From an uncultured Eubacteriales bacterium (GTDB lineage: Bacteria; Bacillota; Clostridia; TANB77; CAG-508): a stretch of DNA of 64,000 nt. Below, in pieces: positions 7,797-16,835 of this stretch; within the stretch, counting starts at the first letter, position 1, and every line of letters begins with the position of its first letter. Below the pieces are notes generated by a model. The model saw only the letters and a program-made list of their open reading frames with translations, was not told the origin of the DNA and made no database searches. The translations under genes and the position numbers were made by a program. Location of the stretch: the NCBI GenBank assembly GCA_902787685.1, contig CADAHH010000005.1:82506-146505 (forward strand), written 5' to 3'.

Positions 7797-9790
7797 TCTA
7801 TTCTATTCATTTCTTGTTGTAAAGTTGTATTTTTTACACTGTCTAATGCGGAATTATAAACATAAATTCCCAGACTCGTAATACCAACCGCTGTTCCTGT
7901 ATAAAAAGAAGCTATCTCTTTATACGTTATTTTGTCATATTCAATATTATCTATTCCTACTATAGAAAAATATGGAACTAATCCTAATGAAAGTGATGAA
8001 GCAGTATTTTCAATATATGTATTATTTTGCATTTGTTCTTTATTAATATCTTCCATTTTCTTAGATATATTACTAAATACATTTCCTATTTGTTTTGCAT
8101 CTTTGCCATTCATTTTCCAAATTTCATCATCCTCAATTCTATTTATTTGAAGATTATCATTAAATGTATTTTTATTAAAATATTGAACTTTTCTTTTTGG
8201 TATTTCTGTTTCTACACTTTCTTGAATTTCTGCTTCTGTGGTTTCTACCTCACCATTTGAAGCTACATTATATTCATTATTTGTATCTTTACTTATTATT
8301 TTAAAAGTTCCATCTACATTTTCAAAAAATTCAAAATTTTTATTCATGAATTTTTGTTTCAAATCATTTAATGTTATACTTGTATCGACATTTGTATTAT
8401 TTGTAGTATATTTGTCTGTAATTTTTTGTGTAAGAATTTCATTAATTGAAAGCATAATTTCATCTTTTTCTGCACCACTCATATTCTTTTGTCTTGCTTC
8501 TTGGGCTCTTTTTAAAATTCCTGTTTCAGATTTTAAATCTAAATTATAATCTAAAACAGCAATTTCTTCAACTTGGTTTAATGTGTCTAAGCCTCTATAT
8601 CCTATAGACATTGATCCAAACGGCTCTGAGTTATATAATGCTTCTATATTATATATTAATTTACCCTCTTCTTTATTTTTTTCGATATTTAATGCAGAAA
8701 CATATTCTTCATTAAAACTATCTTTTCTTGTAATCTCAATTGAAATTCCATTTTCATTTTTATTTATTATTTGAGATTCGTCATCATTTACAGATTCAAT
8801 TCTAGTTAACTCTTCATCTTCTATAAATAAATTGTATACATATATTTTGTCTTCTTTTGATGTATCTGTAGTAATATTTTCATAAATATCATCTTCAGTT
8901 GTATAATTTTCATCTGTATCAGCTTCACCATAGTCATTTATATATTCTTCTAATTCTTTTTCCAATTCATCTATTTTATTATCTACTTCCTCTTCAGAAT
9001 AAATTGAAAAACTTGTAAATACTTTTCTAATAACTTGCCAAATTATTTCATCCTCTTTGGCTGTTTCTAAAACACTTTTTACAATATTTTTTAATTGTGT
9101 TTCATTTATTTTTAGTGAATAAACTGTGTTATTTTCTTGATTTGTTTTAGAAAACATATCATCATTTAAATCATTAATAACCAATTTAGTATATTTTTCA
9201 ACTAATTGGTTCACTTCATCTTCTGAAATTATAGAATCAATAAAATTAAAATCAATTTTATTTGGTATTAAATTTATTTGTTCCTCATTAAGTCCTAGTT
9301 CTTTTGCCCATTCTTGAAGATTGCTATTTTCTAAAACTATATAGCTTTTCAATATGTTATTAATTCTAAATCCATACATATCATCTTGTGCTAATACATC
9401 TATATCTAAACCTTTTGATTGTGGATAATTAACTTTAATATTTTGCAAATTTATTTTATTTGCTTTATCTACTTTTCCACTAATTGAAATGTTACTATTT
9501 TCTATATGTTTCATTTCAGCTGTTTTGTTTGAATTTTCAGTATCATAGCTAATTGAAATTTTACCATTGTTTTCATAAGGTGTGTTTTTCAATTTCGTTT
9601 TATAAGCATCTAAGTCTTCATCTTTTAATTGATTATAAATGAAATCTTTGCTTTCTAATGCATACTTTAAAAACATCTGCTTATCTGTTCTAAATGTATC
9701 TGTAGCAAAATACAGATATGCAAAAACTCCACCTATTAATAACATAAGAATTATTAGAACTATTATTAAAACTTTTATTACTTTTTTCAT
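7784..9790 (-). CDS. Uncharacterised membrane-anchored protein, about 668 residues
   Basis: One N-terminal membrane helix (VIKVLIIVLIILMLLIGGVF) is followed by a long extracytoplasmic region rich in Asn, Asp, Glu and Lys, with no Cys-rich or catalytic motif I can identify. The acidic stretch around residue 280-310 is low complexity. An upstream ATG exists at 9808, but GGAAGGA lies nine bases before the ATG at 9790, so I chose that start. The architecture is that of a surface or lipid-interacting protein. No family is recognised and I assign no function. Confidence 0.72.
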   Translation of the reverse strand: MKKVIKVLIIVLIILMLLIGGVFAYLYFATDTFRTDKQMFLKYALESKDFIYNQLKDEDLDAYKTKLKNTPYENNGKISISYDTENSNKTAEMKHIENSNISISGKVDKANKINLQNIKVNYPQSKGLDIDVLAQDDMYGFRINNILKSYIVLENSNLQEWAKELGLNEEQINLIPNKIDFNFIDSIISEDEVNQLVEKYTKLVINDLNDDMFSKTNQENNTVYSLKINETQLKNIVKSVLETAKEDEIIWQVIRKVFTSFSIYSEEEVDNKIDELEKELEEYINDYGEADTDENYTTEDDIYENITTDTSKEDKIYVYNLFIEDEELTRIESVNDDESQIINKNENGISIEITRKDSFNEEYVSALNIEKNKEEGKLIYNIEALYNSEPFGSMSIGYRGLDTLNQVEEIAVLDYNLDLKSETGILKRAQEARQKNMSGAEKDEIMLSINEILTQKITDKYTTNNTNVDTSITLNDLKQKFMNKNFEFFENVDGTFKIISKDTNNEYNVASNGEVETTEAEIQESVETEIPKRKVQYFNKNTFNDNLQINRIEDDEIWKMNGKDAKQIGNVFSNISKKMEDINKEQMQNNTYIENTASSLSLGLVPYFSIVGIDNIEYDKITYKEIASFYTGTAVGITSLGIYVYNSALDSVKNTTLQQEMNRIENSR

Positions 9791-9845
9791 TATTAAAATT
9801 CCTTCCATTTTTTTACATTATATGCCTAATTAATTATTCTAAATT

Positions 9846-9940
9846 TTGGGGGTTGGATGTCGGAAGTCAGATGTCAGATATTGGAAATCAAACCTCTCAC
9901 TTTTCAGCTCATTACGGGCGATTAAAATCGCCCCTACAAT
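9846..9940. repeat. Intergenic repeat with GTCAGATGTC units and a GGGCGATT hairpin
   Basis: It contains GGATGTCGGAAGTCAGATGTCAGA, related to a block near 23.17 kb, and a perfect hairpin GGGCGATTAAAATCGCCC at 9916-9933. It fills the space between the 674-codon gene and the YwlC-type gene. No T-run supports a strong terminator. Confidence 0.55.
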
Positions 9941-9941
9941 G

Positions 9942-10544
9942 TTATTTTTTAATGATTCCCAAAATCTCCTCCAACGAAATAGGTCCTTCTCTTATTATCT
10001 TTATTTCGAGAGATGTGCAGTCTACTATTGTACTTGCTTGTCCATATGCTACTTCTCCCTCTAAAATTCCATCAATACTATGAAATTTTTCTTGTATTTC
10101 TTCAATACTTTTACAAACTGGCTCTCCACTTATGTTTGCACTCGTCATAAATACAGGGCTTCCAACTTTTTCTATTAATTCTTCTAAAGGTTTTGATGTT
10201 GCCATTCTAATTCCAATCTCATTAGAGCCTTCATTAATATAGTTTGGTGTTTTATCACCTTTTAATAAAACTAACGTTATTGGTCCAGGCATAAAAGAAT
10301 TTATGATTTTTTCTATTCTTTCATCTACTTTTGCAATACTTTTTATTTGCTCTATATTATTGCACATTATTGGAAAAGCTTTATTTTCAGGTCTATGTTT
10401 TATTTCTATTAAATGTTCTCTTGCTTTTCTAGAGTTCATACGTGCACACAAACCATACACTGTATCTGTAGGTACCGCAATTACTCCATCATTTTTTAAA
10501 ATATTTGCTAATTCTTCTATTTGTGTTTGATTAAAAATCTTCAT
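9942..10544 (-). CDS. L-threonylcarbamoyladenylate synthase (YwlC/TsaC/Sua5 family)
   Basis: Makes threonylcarbamoyl-AMP from threonine, bicarbonate and ATP, the donor used by TsaD. It has 200 residues, matching the YrdC domain alone without the Sua5 C-terminal extension. Recognisable motifs are GVIAVPTDTVYGL near residue 20, KHRPENKAFP near 49, PGPITLVL near 88 and TSANISGEP near 133, which line the nucleotide site. GAGGA precedes the ATG. With tsaD nearby, two of the four t6A pathway genes are present here. Confidence 0.93.
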   Translation of the reverse strand: MKIFNQTQIEELANILKNDGVIAVPTDTVYGLCARMNSRKAREHLIEIKHRPENKAFPIMCNNIEQIKSIAKVDERIEKIINSFMPGPITLVLLKGDKTPNYINEGSNEIGIRMATSKPLEELIEKVGSPVFMTSANISGEPVCKSIEEIQEKFHSIDGILEGEVAYGQASTIVDCTSLEIKIIREGPISLEEILGIIKK

Positions 10545-10578
10545 ACCAATTCCTCTATTTTAATCTGTATATACACTA

Positions 10579-10761
10579 TTATCTTTCACCTAGCCCCTGC
10601 ATTTCAGCATATACCTGGTCAACCTCCTCTATTGTTACTCCTTCTGCTTTTAATCGTTGTAAAAATATCGTTTTTTGTGGTCTATCTACTTTAGACCAAA
10701 CTACATGTTTATTTTGCAAATCTAATAGTAAACGTACTATTGCGTCATGCTTTTTATTCAT
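10579..10761 (-). CDS. Small uncharacterised protein, 60 residues
   Basis: A short soluble, mainly helical protein (starts MNKKHDAIVRLLLDLQNKHV) with balanced charge and noticeably less Lys/Ile/Asn than its neighbours. AAAGGAG lies about ten bases before the ATG. It lies 34 bases upstream of the YwlC-type gene on the same strand, so it probably shares its transcript. Family not recognised. Its less AT-biased codons hint at a different history. Confidence 0.6.
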   Translation of the reverse strand: MNKKHDAIVRLLLDLQNKHVVWSKVDRPQKTIFLQRLKAEGVTIEEVDQVYAEMQGLGER

Positions 10762-10839
10762 TCCTTCATCTCTCCTTTACCTTTATTAACAGTATAGTTA
10801 AATATTATCTATATAAAATATAAAACATTAAACATTATA

Positions 10840-13800
10840 TCATATCTCTCCAATATTTACAAGTTCTAAATCTTCTTCCTTCAATCCTTTTGCAATTGCA
10901 TCATAAAATCCAATTACAGTATCTATAGCTGTAAAGCATGGAACTTTACTTTCAGCTGCTAGTCTTCTTATTTTAAATCCATCACGATTTGACTCTTTTC
11001 CCTTAGTTGGTGTATTGATTATAAAACTTAATTGTCCAGAATGAATCAAATCTGGAATGCTATCTGTTCCTTCCCATATTTTTGGAACTGATTCAATATT
11101 TTCAACTCCATTTTCTTTTAGATAACTTGCTGTTCCTGAGGTTGCATATATTGAATATCCATGTTTTGCAAGTTTTTTAACAATTGGTAAAATTTCAGGT
11201 TTATCTTTATCATTAACTGTAACTAGAATTTTTCCTCTTTCAACAACATTTATTCCACTTGCAATAAATGCTTTTAATATTGCCTCACTAAAATGCTTCG
11301 AAACTCCTAAAACTTCTCCTGTTGATTTCATTTCAGGTCCTAAAGATGTGTCAGCATTTTTTAATTTTTGGAATGAAAATATTGGCATTTTAACTGCTAC
11401 ATATTTTGATTTTTTGTATATTCCTGTTCCATAATCCATATCTTTTAGTTTTTCTCCTAAAATAACTCTAGTTGCAACATCTATTACAGGAAGACCTGTT
11501 ACTTTGCTTATATATGGAATTGTTCTACTTGCTCTTGGGTTTACCTCTATAATGTAAACTTCTCCTTCACATATTATAAATTGAATATTAAATAATCCAA
11601 TAATATGAAGTTCTTTTGCAATTCTTTTTGTATAATCAATAATTATATCTATGTATTTTTGTTCAACTACACTTGTAGGGTATACTGAAATACTATCTCC
11701 AGAGTGAATTCCAGCTCTTTCTAAGAGTTCCATAACTCCTGGAATAAGTACATCTTCCCCATCTGAAATGGCATCTACTTCCATTTCTTTTCCCATCATA
11801 TATTTATCTACTAAAATAGGATGCTCTTGTGTAACTTCATTAATATCAGATATTAATCTATCAACATCATTGTCATCATAAGCTATTGCCATTCCTTGCC
11901 CACCAAGTACATAAGAAGGCCTTACTAAAACAGGATATTTTAATTTATTTGCTATTTCTTTTGCTTCTTCTGCTGTATAAACAGTACCACCTTTTGGACG
12001 TAAAATCTTACAATTTTCTAAAGCTTCATCAAATAATTCTCTGTCTTCAGCTCTATCCATATCAACTTGATCTGTTCCAAGTATTTTAACTCCCATGTCT
12101 GATAAAGCTTTTGTTAACTTAATTGCAGTTTGTCCTCCAAATTGAACTATTGCTCCCATTGGTTTTTCAACATTTATAATATTTTCAACATCTTCTGGTG
12201 TTAAAGGTTCAAAATAAAGTTTATCTGCTATATCAAAATCTGTACTTACAGTTTCAGGGTTATTATTTACAATAATTGTTTCATATCCTAATTTTCTTAA
12301 TGCTAAAACACTATGAACACTACAGTAGTCAAATTCTATTCCTTGCCCAATTCTAATTGGCCCAGAACCTAAAACTACTATCTTTTTAGAATTTCCAGAA
12401 TCTATTGATTCATTTTCTTCATCATAAGATGAATAGTAATATGGAGTTTTAGCTTCAAATTCAGCACTACATGTATCAACTAATTTGTAGTTTGCAACAA
12501 TATTATTTTGAAGTCTTTGATTTTTAATATCTTCTTCTTTTAGACCAGCTAACTTTGCAATAACTTTATCTGTATATCCCATTTTTTTAGCTTTTAATAG
12601 AAGTTCTGTAGTTAATTCATTATTTACAAGCTCTTCTTCCATTCTAACTAATCTATCAAATTTGCTTATAAAAAATTTGTCGATTTTTGTAATATTATGA
12701 ATTTCATCTATTGTAATTCCACGCCTTAAGCTTTCTGCTATACACCAAATTCTTTCATTATCAACAGATTTCAATTGTTCTAATATTTTTTCTGTAGAAT
12801 ATTCTGTTAATTTTTCCATTTGTAATGAATCTAAATTTTCTTCTAAAGACCTAATTGCTTTCATTAAAGCTTGTTCTAATGAAGGTGCAATTGCCATTAC
12901 TTCACCAGTTGCCTTCATTTGTGTTCCTAAATCACGAGAAGCTGTTTTAAATTTATTAAATGGCCATTTTGGAATTTTTACAATTACATAATCAAGTACT
13001 GGTTCAAAGCATGCATAAGTTTTACCTGTAACTTCATTTTTTATTTCATCTAAAGTATACCCTATTGCTATTTTTGCAGATACCTTTGCTATTGGGTAAC
13101 CTGTTGCTTTTGAAGCTAAAGCAGATGATCTACTAACTCTAGGGTTTACCTCTATAACTGCATATTCAAAACTGTTTGGATTTAATGCAAATTGAACATT
13201 ACATCCACCTTCTATTTTTAATGCTGAAATAATTTTTATTGCTGATGTACGAAGCATTTGATATTCTTTATCTGCTAAAGTTTGAGAAGGTGCAACTACT
13301 ATACTGTCTCCTGTATGAACTCCAACAGGGTCAATATTTTCCATATTACATATTGTTATACAATTTCCTTTTGAATCACGCATAACTTCATATTCTATTT
13401 CTTTCCAACCAGCTATGCATTTTTCTATTAAAACTTGATGTACTCTTGATAAATAAAGTCCAGATGATGCAATTTCTCTTAGTTCTTCTTCAGTATTTGC
13501 TATTCCTCCACCAGTTCCTCCTAATGTATAAGCTGGTCTTACTATTACTGGAAGTCCTATTTGTTTTGCAAATTCTATTGCATCTTCTACATCTGTAACT
13601 ACTTTACTTGCAATACATGGCTCATTAATAGATTCCATCATATCTTTAAATGCTTGTCTATCTTCAGCATTTTTTATTCCTTCTGGTGATGTTGCAAGAA
13701 GTTTTACATTATGCTCATCTAGAAAACCTGATTCATATAGCTCCATCGCAATATTTAGCCCTGTTTGTCCACCTAAATTTGGTAAAATACTATCTGGCTT

Positions 13801-14043
13801 TTCTTTTTTAATAACTTTCTCTACAGTCTTTACTGTAATTGGCTCAATATATATTTTATCAGCCATTTCTTTATCTGTCATAATTGTAGCAGGATTTGAG
13901 TTTATTAAAACAACCTCTATTCCTTCTTTTTTAAGTTCACGACATGCTTGAGTTCCTGCATAATCAAACTCTGCAGCTTGACCTATTACAATAGGTCCTG
14001 AACCTATTACTAATACTTTTTTTATACTACTATTTTTTGGCAT
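10840..14043 (-). CDS. carB: Carbamoyl-phosphate synthase large subunit
   Basis: Makes carbamoyl phosphate from bicarbonate, ammonia (from CarA) and two ATP, for pyrimidines and arginine. At 1067 residues it is full length, with two homologous ATP-grasp halves. The first starts [20 protein letters not shown]; the second, near residue 555, starts [30 protein letters not shown] and EVNPRASRT mark the two ATP sites. The C-terminal MGS-like allosteric domain has [10 protein letters not shown] and [15 protein letters not shown] precedes the ATG. carA is upstream but separated by 427 bases holding a convergent toxin-antitoxin-like locus. Confidence 0.97.
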   Translation of the reverse strand: MPKNSSIKKVLVIGSGPIVIGQAAEFDYAGTQACRELKKEGIEVVLINSNPATIMTDKEMADKIYIEPITVKTVEKVIKKEKPDSILPNLGGQTGLNIAMELYESGFLDEHNVKLLATSPEGIKNAEDRQAFKDMMESINEPCIASKVVTDVEDAIEFAKQIGLPVIVRPAYTLGGTGGGIANTEEELREIASSGLYLSRVHQVLIEKCIAGWKEIEYEVMRDSKGNCITICNMENIDPVGVHTGDSIVVAPSQTLADKEYQMLRTSAIKIISALKIEGGCNVQFALNPNSFEYAVIEVNPRVSRSSALASKATGYPIAKVSAKIAIGYTLDEIKNEVTGKTYACFEPVLDYVIVKIPKWPFNKFKTASRDLGTQMKATGEVMAIAPSLEQALMKAIRSLEENLDSLQMEKLTEYSTEKILEQLKSVDNERIWCIAESLRRGITIDEIHNITKIDKFFISKFDRLVRMEEELVNNELTTELLLKAKKMGYTDKVIAKLAGLKEEDIKNQRLQNNIVANYKLVDTCSAEFEAKTPYYYSSYDEENESIDSGNSKKIVVLGSGPIRIGQGIEFDYCSVHSVLALRKLGYETIIVNNNPETVSTDFDIADKLYFEPLTPEDVENIINVEKPMGAIVQFGGQTAIKLTKALSDMGVKILGTDQVDMDRAEDRELFDEALENCKILRPKGGTVYTAEEAKEIANKLKYPVLVRPSYVLGGQGMAIAYDDNDVDRLISDINEVTQEHPILVDKYMMGKEMEVDAISDGEDVLIPGVMELLERAGIHSGDSISVYPTSVVEQKYIDIIIDYTKRIAKELHIIGLFNIQFIICEGEVYIIEVNPRASRTIPYISKVTGLPVIDVATRVILGEKLKDMDYGTGIYKKSKYVAVKMPIFSFQKLKNADTSLGPEMKSTGEVLGVSKHFSEAILKAFIASGINVVERGKILVTVNDKDKPEILPIVKKLAKHGYSIYATSGTASYLKENGVENIESVPKIWEGTDSIPDLIHSGQLSFIINTPTKGKESNRDGFKIRRLAAESKVPCFTAIDTVIGFYDAIAKGLKEEDLELVNIGEI

Positions 14044-14088
14044 TATCTTTAATCCTTTCTAAAACAAAACTTTTATTCGTTTTTTATA

Positions 14089-14117
14089 TTTACTTTTTAT
14101 TAAAAATATTATATAAT
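14089..14117 (+). promoter_or_regulatory. Candidate promoter of the 40-residue peptide gene
   Basis: TTTACT, a 17-base spacer and TATAAT read rightwards, giving a transcript start near 14124 and a leader of about 38 bases before the peptide ATG. It is divergent from carB. Confidence 0.6.
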
Positions 14118-14127
14118 TCGCTTGTTG

Positions 14128-14155
14128 CCCCTCTTTCTTAAGTGATTAAGGAGGT
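14128..14155 (+). promoter_or_regulatory. Hairpin sequestering the peptide's Shine-Dalgarno
   Basis: In the leader, CCTCTTTCTTAA can pair across a GTGA loop with TTAAGGAGG (three-base bulge), burying the very strong AAGGAGGTGA site. Such masking is typical of type I toxin mRNAs. Folding is inferred from base pairing by eye. Confidence 0.6.
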
Positions 14156-14162
14156 GATGCAA

Positions 14163-14285
14163 ATGTATAAGAAGAATAGCACAAATGTTAAACAAAAGAA
14201 AAAGTTTAGCTTTTACAAAATTATAAAAATTCTTAAGAATCTTTTAGAAATTGTAAAGTTAATCAAAGATATTCTTTTGGGGTAA
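14163..14285 (+). CDS. Candidate type I toxin: 40-residue cationic amphipathic peptide
   Basis: The product begins MYKKNSTNVKQKKKFSFYKI and continues with a Leu/Ile-rich stretch carrying Lys every three or four positions, ending KDILLG. The N-terminus is polar and basic; residues 15-39 should form an amphipathic membrane-active helix. The ribosome binding site AAGGAGGTGA is near-perfect but can be masked by a hairpin. A bidirectional terminator follows directly, and a convergent promoter and direct repeats lie beyond it, as in par/Fst loci. It does not show the usual Fst/Ldr or TxpA/BsrG sequence features, so the toxin role is inferred from architecture. Alternatives are a bacteriocin-like or modulin-like peptide. 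Confidence 0.7.
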   Translation: MYKKNSTNVKQKKKFSFYKIIKILKNLLEIVKLIKDILLG

Positions 14286-14286
14286 C

Positions 14287-14323
14287 AAAAAATGTAGCGG
14301 TCTCAACCACCGCTACATTTTTT
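14287..14323. terminator. Bidirectional terminator shared by peptide mRNA and antisense RNA
   Basis: A perfect 15-base stem (AAAAAATGTAGCGGT / ACCGCTACATTTTTT) with a seven-base loop has T-runs on both strands. The loop reads CUCAACC in the sense RNA and GGUUGAG in the antisense RNA. Both contain a YUNR-type U-turn motif (CUCA, UUGA), which favours loop-loop pairing. Confidence 0.85.
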
Positions 14324-14390
14324 TGCAAATGCATAAAAACTCTAACACAAATGTTTTTATATGAAAAGAATTGTTGTCAATCTTTTCTAT
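14290..14390 (-). ncRNA. Candidate antisense antitoxin RNA
   Basis: A minus-strand transcript of about 100 bases is predicted from the promoter at 14397-14425 to the shared terminator. It would carry the complement of the peptide mRNA's terminator hairpin. Through repeat DRb it would also carry a near-complement of the peptide's translation start region. There is no ORF with a binding site inside it. Its existence is inferred from promoter, repeats and terminator, not from expression data. Confidence 0.6.
14325..14355. repeat. Direct repeat DRb, matching DRa at 14159-14189
   Basis: DRa starts GCAAATGTATAAGAA and ends GCACAAATGTT; DRb starts GCAAATGCATAAAAA and ends ACACAAATGTT. My hand alignment gives 25 identical positions of 31. 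DRa contains the peptide start codon. DRb lies in the antisense RNA region. Same-orientation repeats placed this way give the two convergent RNAs a second pairing region. Confidence 0.75.
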
Positions 14391-14396
14391 ATAACT

Positions 14397-14425
14397 ATTA
14401 TACTCAATTTACAAAAAAAATGCAA
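14397..14425 (-). promoter_or_regulatory. Promoter of the antisense RNA
   Basis: On the minus strand TTGCAT, a 17-base spacer and TATAAT form a good housekeeping promoter, with a start near 14390. It faces the peptide gene. Confidence 0.7.
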
Positions 14426-14470
14426 GCGATTTTTATTATTTTTTAAATTATATTTAAACATCATAGTAAA

Positions 14471-15556
14471 TTATGAAATCAAAACTTTTTCTAAGAATTC
14501 GTCAAATATATAACTATTATCTTCTGGTCCTGGGCATGCTTCTGGGTGAAACTGTACTGTATAAATATCTTTTTTTATGTATTTTAAACCTTCAACTGTC
14601 CCATCATTCATATTTATATCAGATACTACAGCAATTTCAGGATTTACTGTTTTTTCATCTATTGCATACCCATGATTTTGTGAAGTTATAAATATTCTAT
14701 CTTTCTCTATATTTTTAACTGGGTGATTTGGTCCTCTATGGCCATATTTTAATTTATATGTTTTTGCTCCTGTAGCTAATCCCATTAATTGATGACCTAA
14801 ACAAATTCCAAGAATTGGTTTATTAAAATCACTCTCATATATTTCTTTAATTGTTTGAATTGAAATTTTATTATCTTCTGGGTCACCTGGACCATTTGAT
14901 AATACAAGACCATCAAAATTCCCTTGTAATATTTTATCAGATGGTGTTTCACTTGGAAACACTGTTATTTTACAATTTCTTTTGATTAATGAATTTATAA
15001 TATTTTGTTTTGAACCAAAATCTAATAGGGCTAAATTAATATTTCCTTCCCCTATTTCATAGACCTTTTTTGAAGTTACATTTTTAACAGTATCTGTAAC
15101 TTTATAATCTTTAATTTTGTTTATTATTTTTTCCATATTTGAGATGTTATCTGTAAGCATCCCTCTCATTGTACCATTATCTCTTAAAACTTTTGTAAGC
15201 TTTCTTGTATTTACTCCTTGAAGCCCTGGAATTTTATTGTATTTTAAAAATTTATCTAAATGTAATTTTGATCTAAAATTGCTCTCAACTTCAGCAAGCT
15301 CATGAACAAAAACAGCTTCAACCCAAGGTTTTCTAGATTCTTTATCTTCTAAAGTCAATCCATAATTTCCAATTAATGGATATGTCATAACTACACCTTG
15401 AGAACTATATGATGGATCTGTGAAGATTTCTAGATATCCTGTCATTGAAGTATTGAAAACAACTTCACAAATAACATCTTTTTTGTAACCTATTCTTTCT
15501 CCTTCAAAAACTTGTCCATTTTCTAGTACCAAATAGCTTTTCATTTTTTGATTCAT
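14471..15556 (-). CDS. carA: Carbamoyl-phosphate synthase small subunit
   Basis: The glutaminase subunit that supplies ammonia to CarB. It has 361 residues. The N-terminal CPSase domain begins KSYLVLENGQVFEGERIG and has VVFNTSMTGYLEI. The C-terminal class I amidotransferase domain has SNGPGDPED, the nucleophile elbow GICLGHQLMG with the catalytic Cys, and the His/Glu pair in VQFHPEACPGP. An alternative in-frame ATG four codons in is about equally placed relative to GAAAGGA. carA would normally run straight into carB; here 427 bases with a convergent locus separate them. Confidence 0.96.
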   Translation of the reverse strand: MNQKMKSYLVLENGQVFEGERIGYKKDVICEVVFNTSMTGYLEIFTDPSYSSQGVVMTYPLIGNYGLTLEDKESRKPWVEAVFVHELAEVESNFRSKLHLDKFLKYNKIPGLQGVNTRKLTKVLRDNGTMRGMLTDNISNMEKIINKIKDYKVTDTVKNVTSKKVYEIGEGNINLALLDFGSKQNIINSLIKRNCKITVFPSETPSDKILQGNFDGLVLSNGPGDPEDNKISIQTIKEIYESDFNKPILGICLGHQLMGLATGAKTYKLKYGHRGPNHPVKNIEKDRIFITSQNHGYAIDEKTVNPEIAVVSDINMNDGTVEGLKYIKKDIYTVQFHPEACPGPEDNSYIFDEFLEKVLIS

Positions 15557-15621
15557 TCCTTTCTAATAATTATCTTATCTATAATAACATAAATTTTAAA
15601 AAAATGGAATGTTTTTTGTGA

Positions 15622-15647
15622 ATTTTGTAAATAATAATTTACAAAAT
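15622..15647. repeat. AT-rich hairpin upstream of carA; rest of the 15557-15938 gap described
   Basis: ATTTTGTAAAT and ATTTACAAAAT are perfectly complementary around an AATA loop. It lies in the 382-base divergent gap between carA and the VanW gene. The remainder of the gap is family A copy 2 (15671-15870) and the VanW ribosome binding site. No PyrR-type leader was recognised. Confidence 0.5.
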
Positions 15648-15670
15648 AATGGTTTTATAAAAAACTAAAG

Positions 15671-15870
15671 AGAAATAATGATATATAAATAATTTTCAAA
15701 GTTTCTCGGCTCAATACGGTCTCTAGAGAGAGTATATTTTAATAAAATGAGCCTCTCACTGCTCTTGCTTCGCAAGCCAGCGCTTCCTCAGTTTATTAAA
15801 ATTAACTCTCTCTGACACGACCTCCAATCACATTCGAAACTTCTTAAATTATTTATATATCATTATTTCT
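15671..15870. repeat. Palindromic element family A, copy 2
   Basis: The core is nearly identical to the copy at 22-219 (CTCGGCTCAATACGGTCTCT to CATTCGAAAC). The arms AGAAATAATGATATATAAAT... (15671-15695) and their exact complement (15846-15870) are unrelated to the arms of the other copies. It lies between divergent genes, so the arms are unlikely to be a former terminator here. Confidence 0.8.
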
Positions 15871-15938
15871 TGTATATCAATCAGTGTAACCCATTATCTT
15901 GTAACAATAATAATAAAAATCTTATTTGGAGGTTCAAA

Positions 15939-16640
15939 ATGAAAAGAATTATAATTATGTTTATTATATTAGGTTTAATTAGTATTGGAGTAGGAATATA
16001 TATTACTAATAGAAACAAATTCTCAGAGAATAACAATCCATCATATGATTCTACAAGACTTTCAGCAGATAATTCTACAATCGCAGAAAATACAACTCCA
16101 AATTTAAGTTCTAATGAAAATCAAAACTCAGAAAATTATAACTCTAATGCTGAAGAATCTACACAAGAATCTAAAAAAACTGAGACAGAGACTCAGATTT
16201 CAGAATTTACAACAAAAATTTACACTAAAGATGATGAGAGACAAAATAACATAAATATTACTTGTTCAACATTAAATAATACTTATGTTGAAGTTGGAGA
16301 AACTTTTTCTTTTTGCAATACTGTTGGTAAAGCCACAACTTCAAAAGGATATGAAAAAGCAGATGTTTTTAAAGATGGTGAAGTCATTCAAGCTCTTGGT
16401 GGAGGTAATTGCCAAGTGAGTACTACTCTTTATAATGCAGTTCTTAAGATTGATGGTCTAGATGTAACAGAAAGACATAAACACAGTAATTCTGTCCCAT
16501 ATATAAAAAATGGAAAAGATGCCGCAGTAAGCTATGGAACTTATGATTTCAAATTCAAAAATAATACTGGCAATAAAATTAAGATTTCAGCATCTTGTGA
16601 TTCTGATTATGTGTATATAAAATTGTTTAAATTGGAATAA
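15939..16640 (+). CDS. VanW-family surface protein
   Basis: A 233-residue protein with one N-terminal membrane helix (IIIMFIILGLISIGVGIYI), a Ser/Asn/Thr/Glu-rich linker to about residue 110, and a VanW domain. Domain signatures are VEVGETFSFCNTVG, GGGNCQVSTTLYNAVL and ERHKHSNSVPY. VanW domains occur in cell-envelope proteins of Gram-positives; the activity is not established. An upstream ATG exists at 15870 within repeat DNA, but TTGGAGG lies six bases before the ATG at 15939, which I chose. Confidence 0.88.
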   Translation: MKRIIIMFIILGLISIGVGIYITNRNKFSENNNPSYDSTRLSADNSTIAENTTPNLSSNENQNSENYNSNAEESTQESKKTETETQISEFTTKIYTKDDERQNNINITCSTLNNTYVEVGETFSFCNTVGKATTSKGYEKADVFKDGEVIQALGGGNCQVSTTLYNAVLKIDGLDVTERHKHSNSVPYIKNGKDAAVSYGTYDFKFKNNTGNKIKISASCDSDYVYIKLFKLE

Positions 16641-16679
16641 ATATTGATTTCTTTCATATAATTAATTAAACATTTAGAG

Positions 16680-16791
16680 CTTTGAAGTATATTATTAATT
16701 TATGAAATTCCGAATGTGATTGGAGGTCGCGTCAGAGACTAGAGACCGTATTGAGCCGAGGAATTGATTAAATTAATAATATACTTCAAAG
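16680..16791. repeat. Palindromic element family A, copy 3 (internally deleted, inverted)
   Basis: The arms CTTTGAAGTATATTATTAAT... (16680-16701) and their exact complement (16770-16791) surround a shortened family A core read in reverse (CCGAATGTGATTGGAGGTCG ... GACCGTATTGAGCCGAG). The middle of the core is missing. The arms again match only each other. Confidence 0.78.
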
Positions 16792-16835
16792 TAAGCTATA
16801 ATATCAATTAATTATTAATCTCTGAAAGGATATCT

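Noticed and set aside
8027-8774. Several plus-strand frames of 60-100 codons
   Set aside because: They are antisense shadows of the long minus-strand membrane protein gene and lack ribosome binding sites.
14163-14285. Reading the 40-residue peptide as a TxpA/BsrG-type holin-like toxin
   Set aside because: The strong Shine-Dalgarno is similar, but the peptide lacks the single uncharged membrane helix and the YExLxLM motif. The convergent shared-terminator layout fits par/Fst better.
15557-15670. A PyrR-type attenuator upstream of carA
   Set aside because: No PyrR binding-loop consensus or antiterminator/terminator pair could be found, only one AT-rich hairpin.
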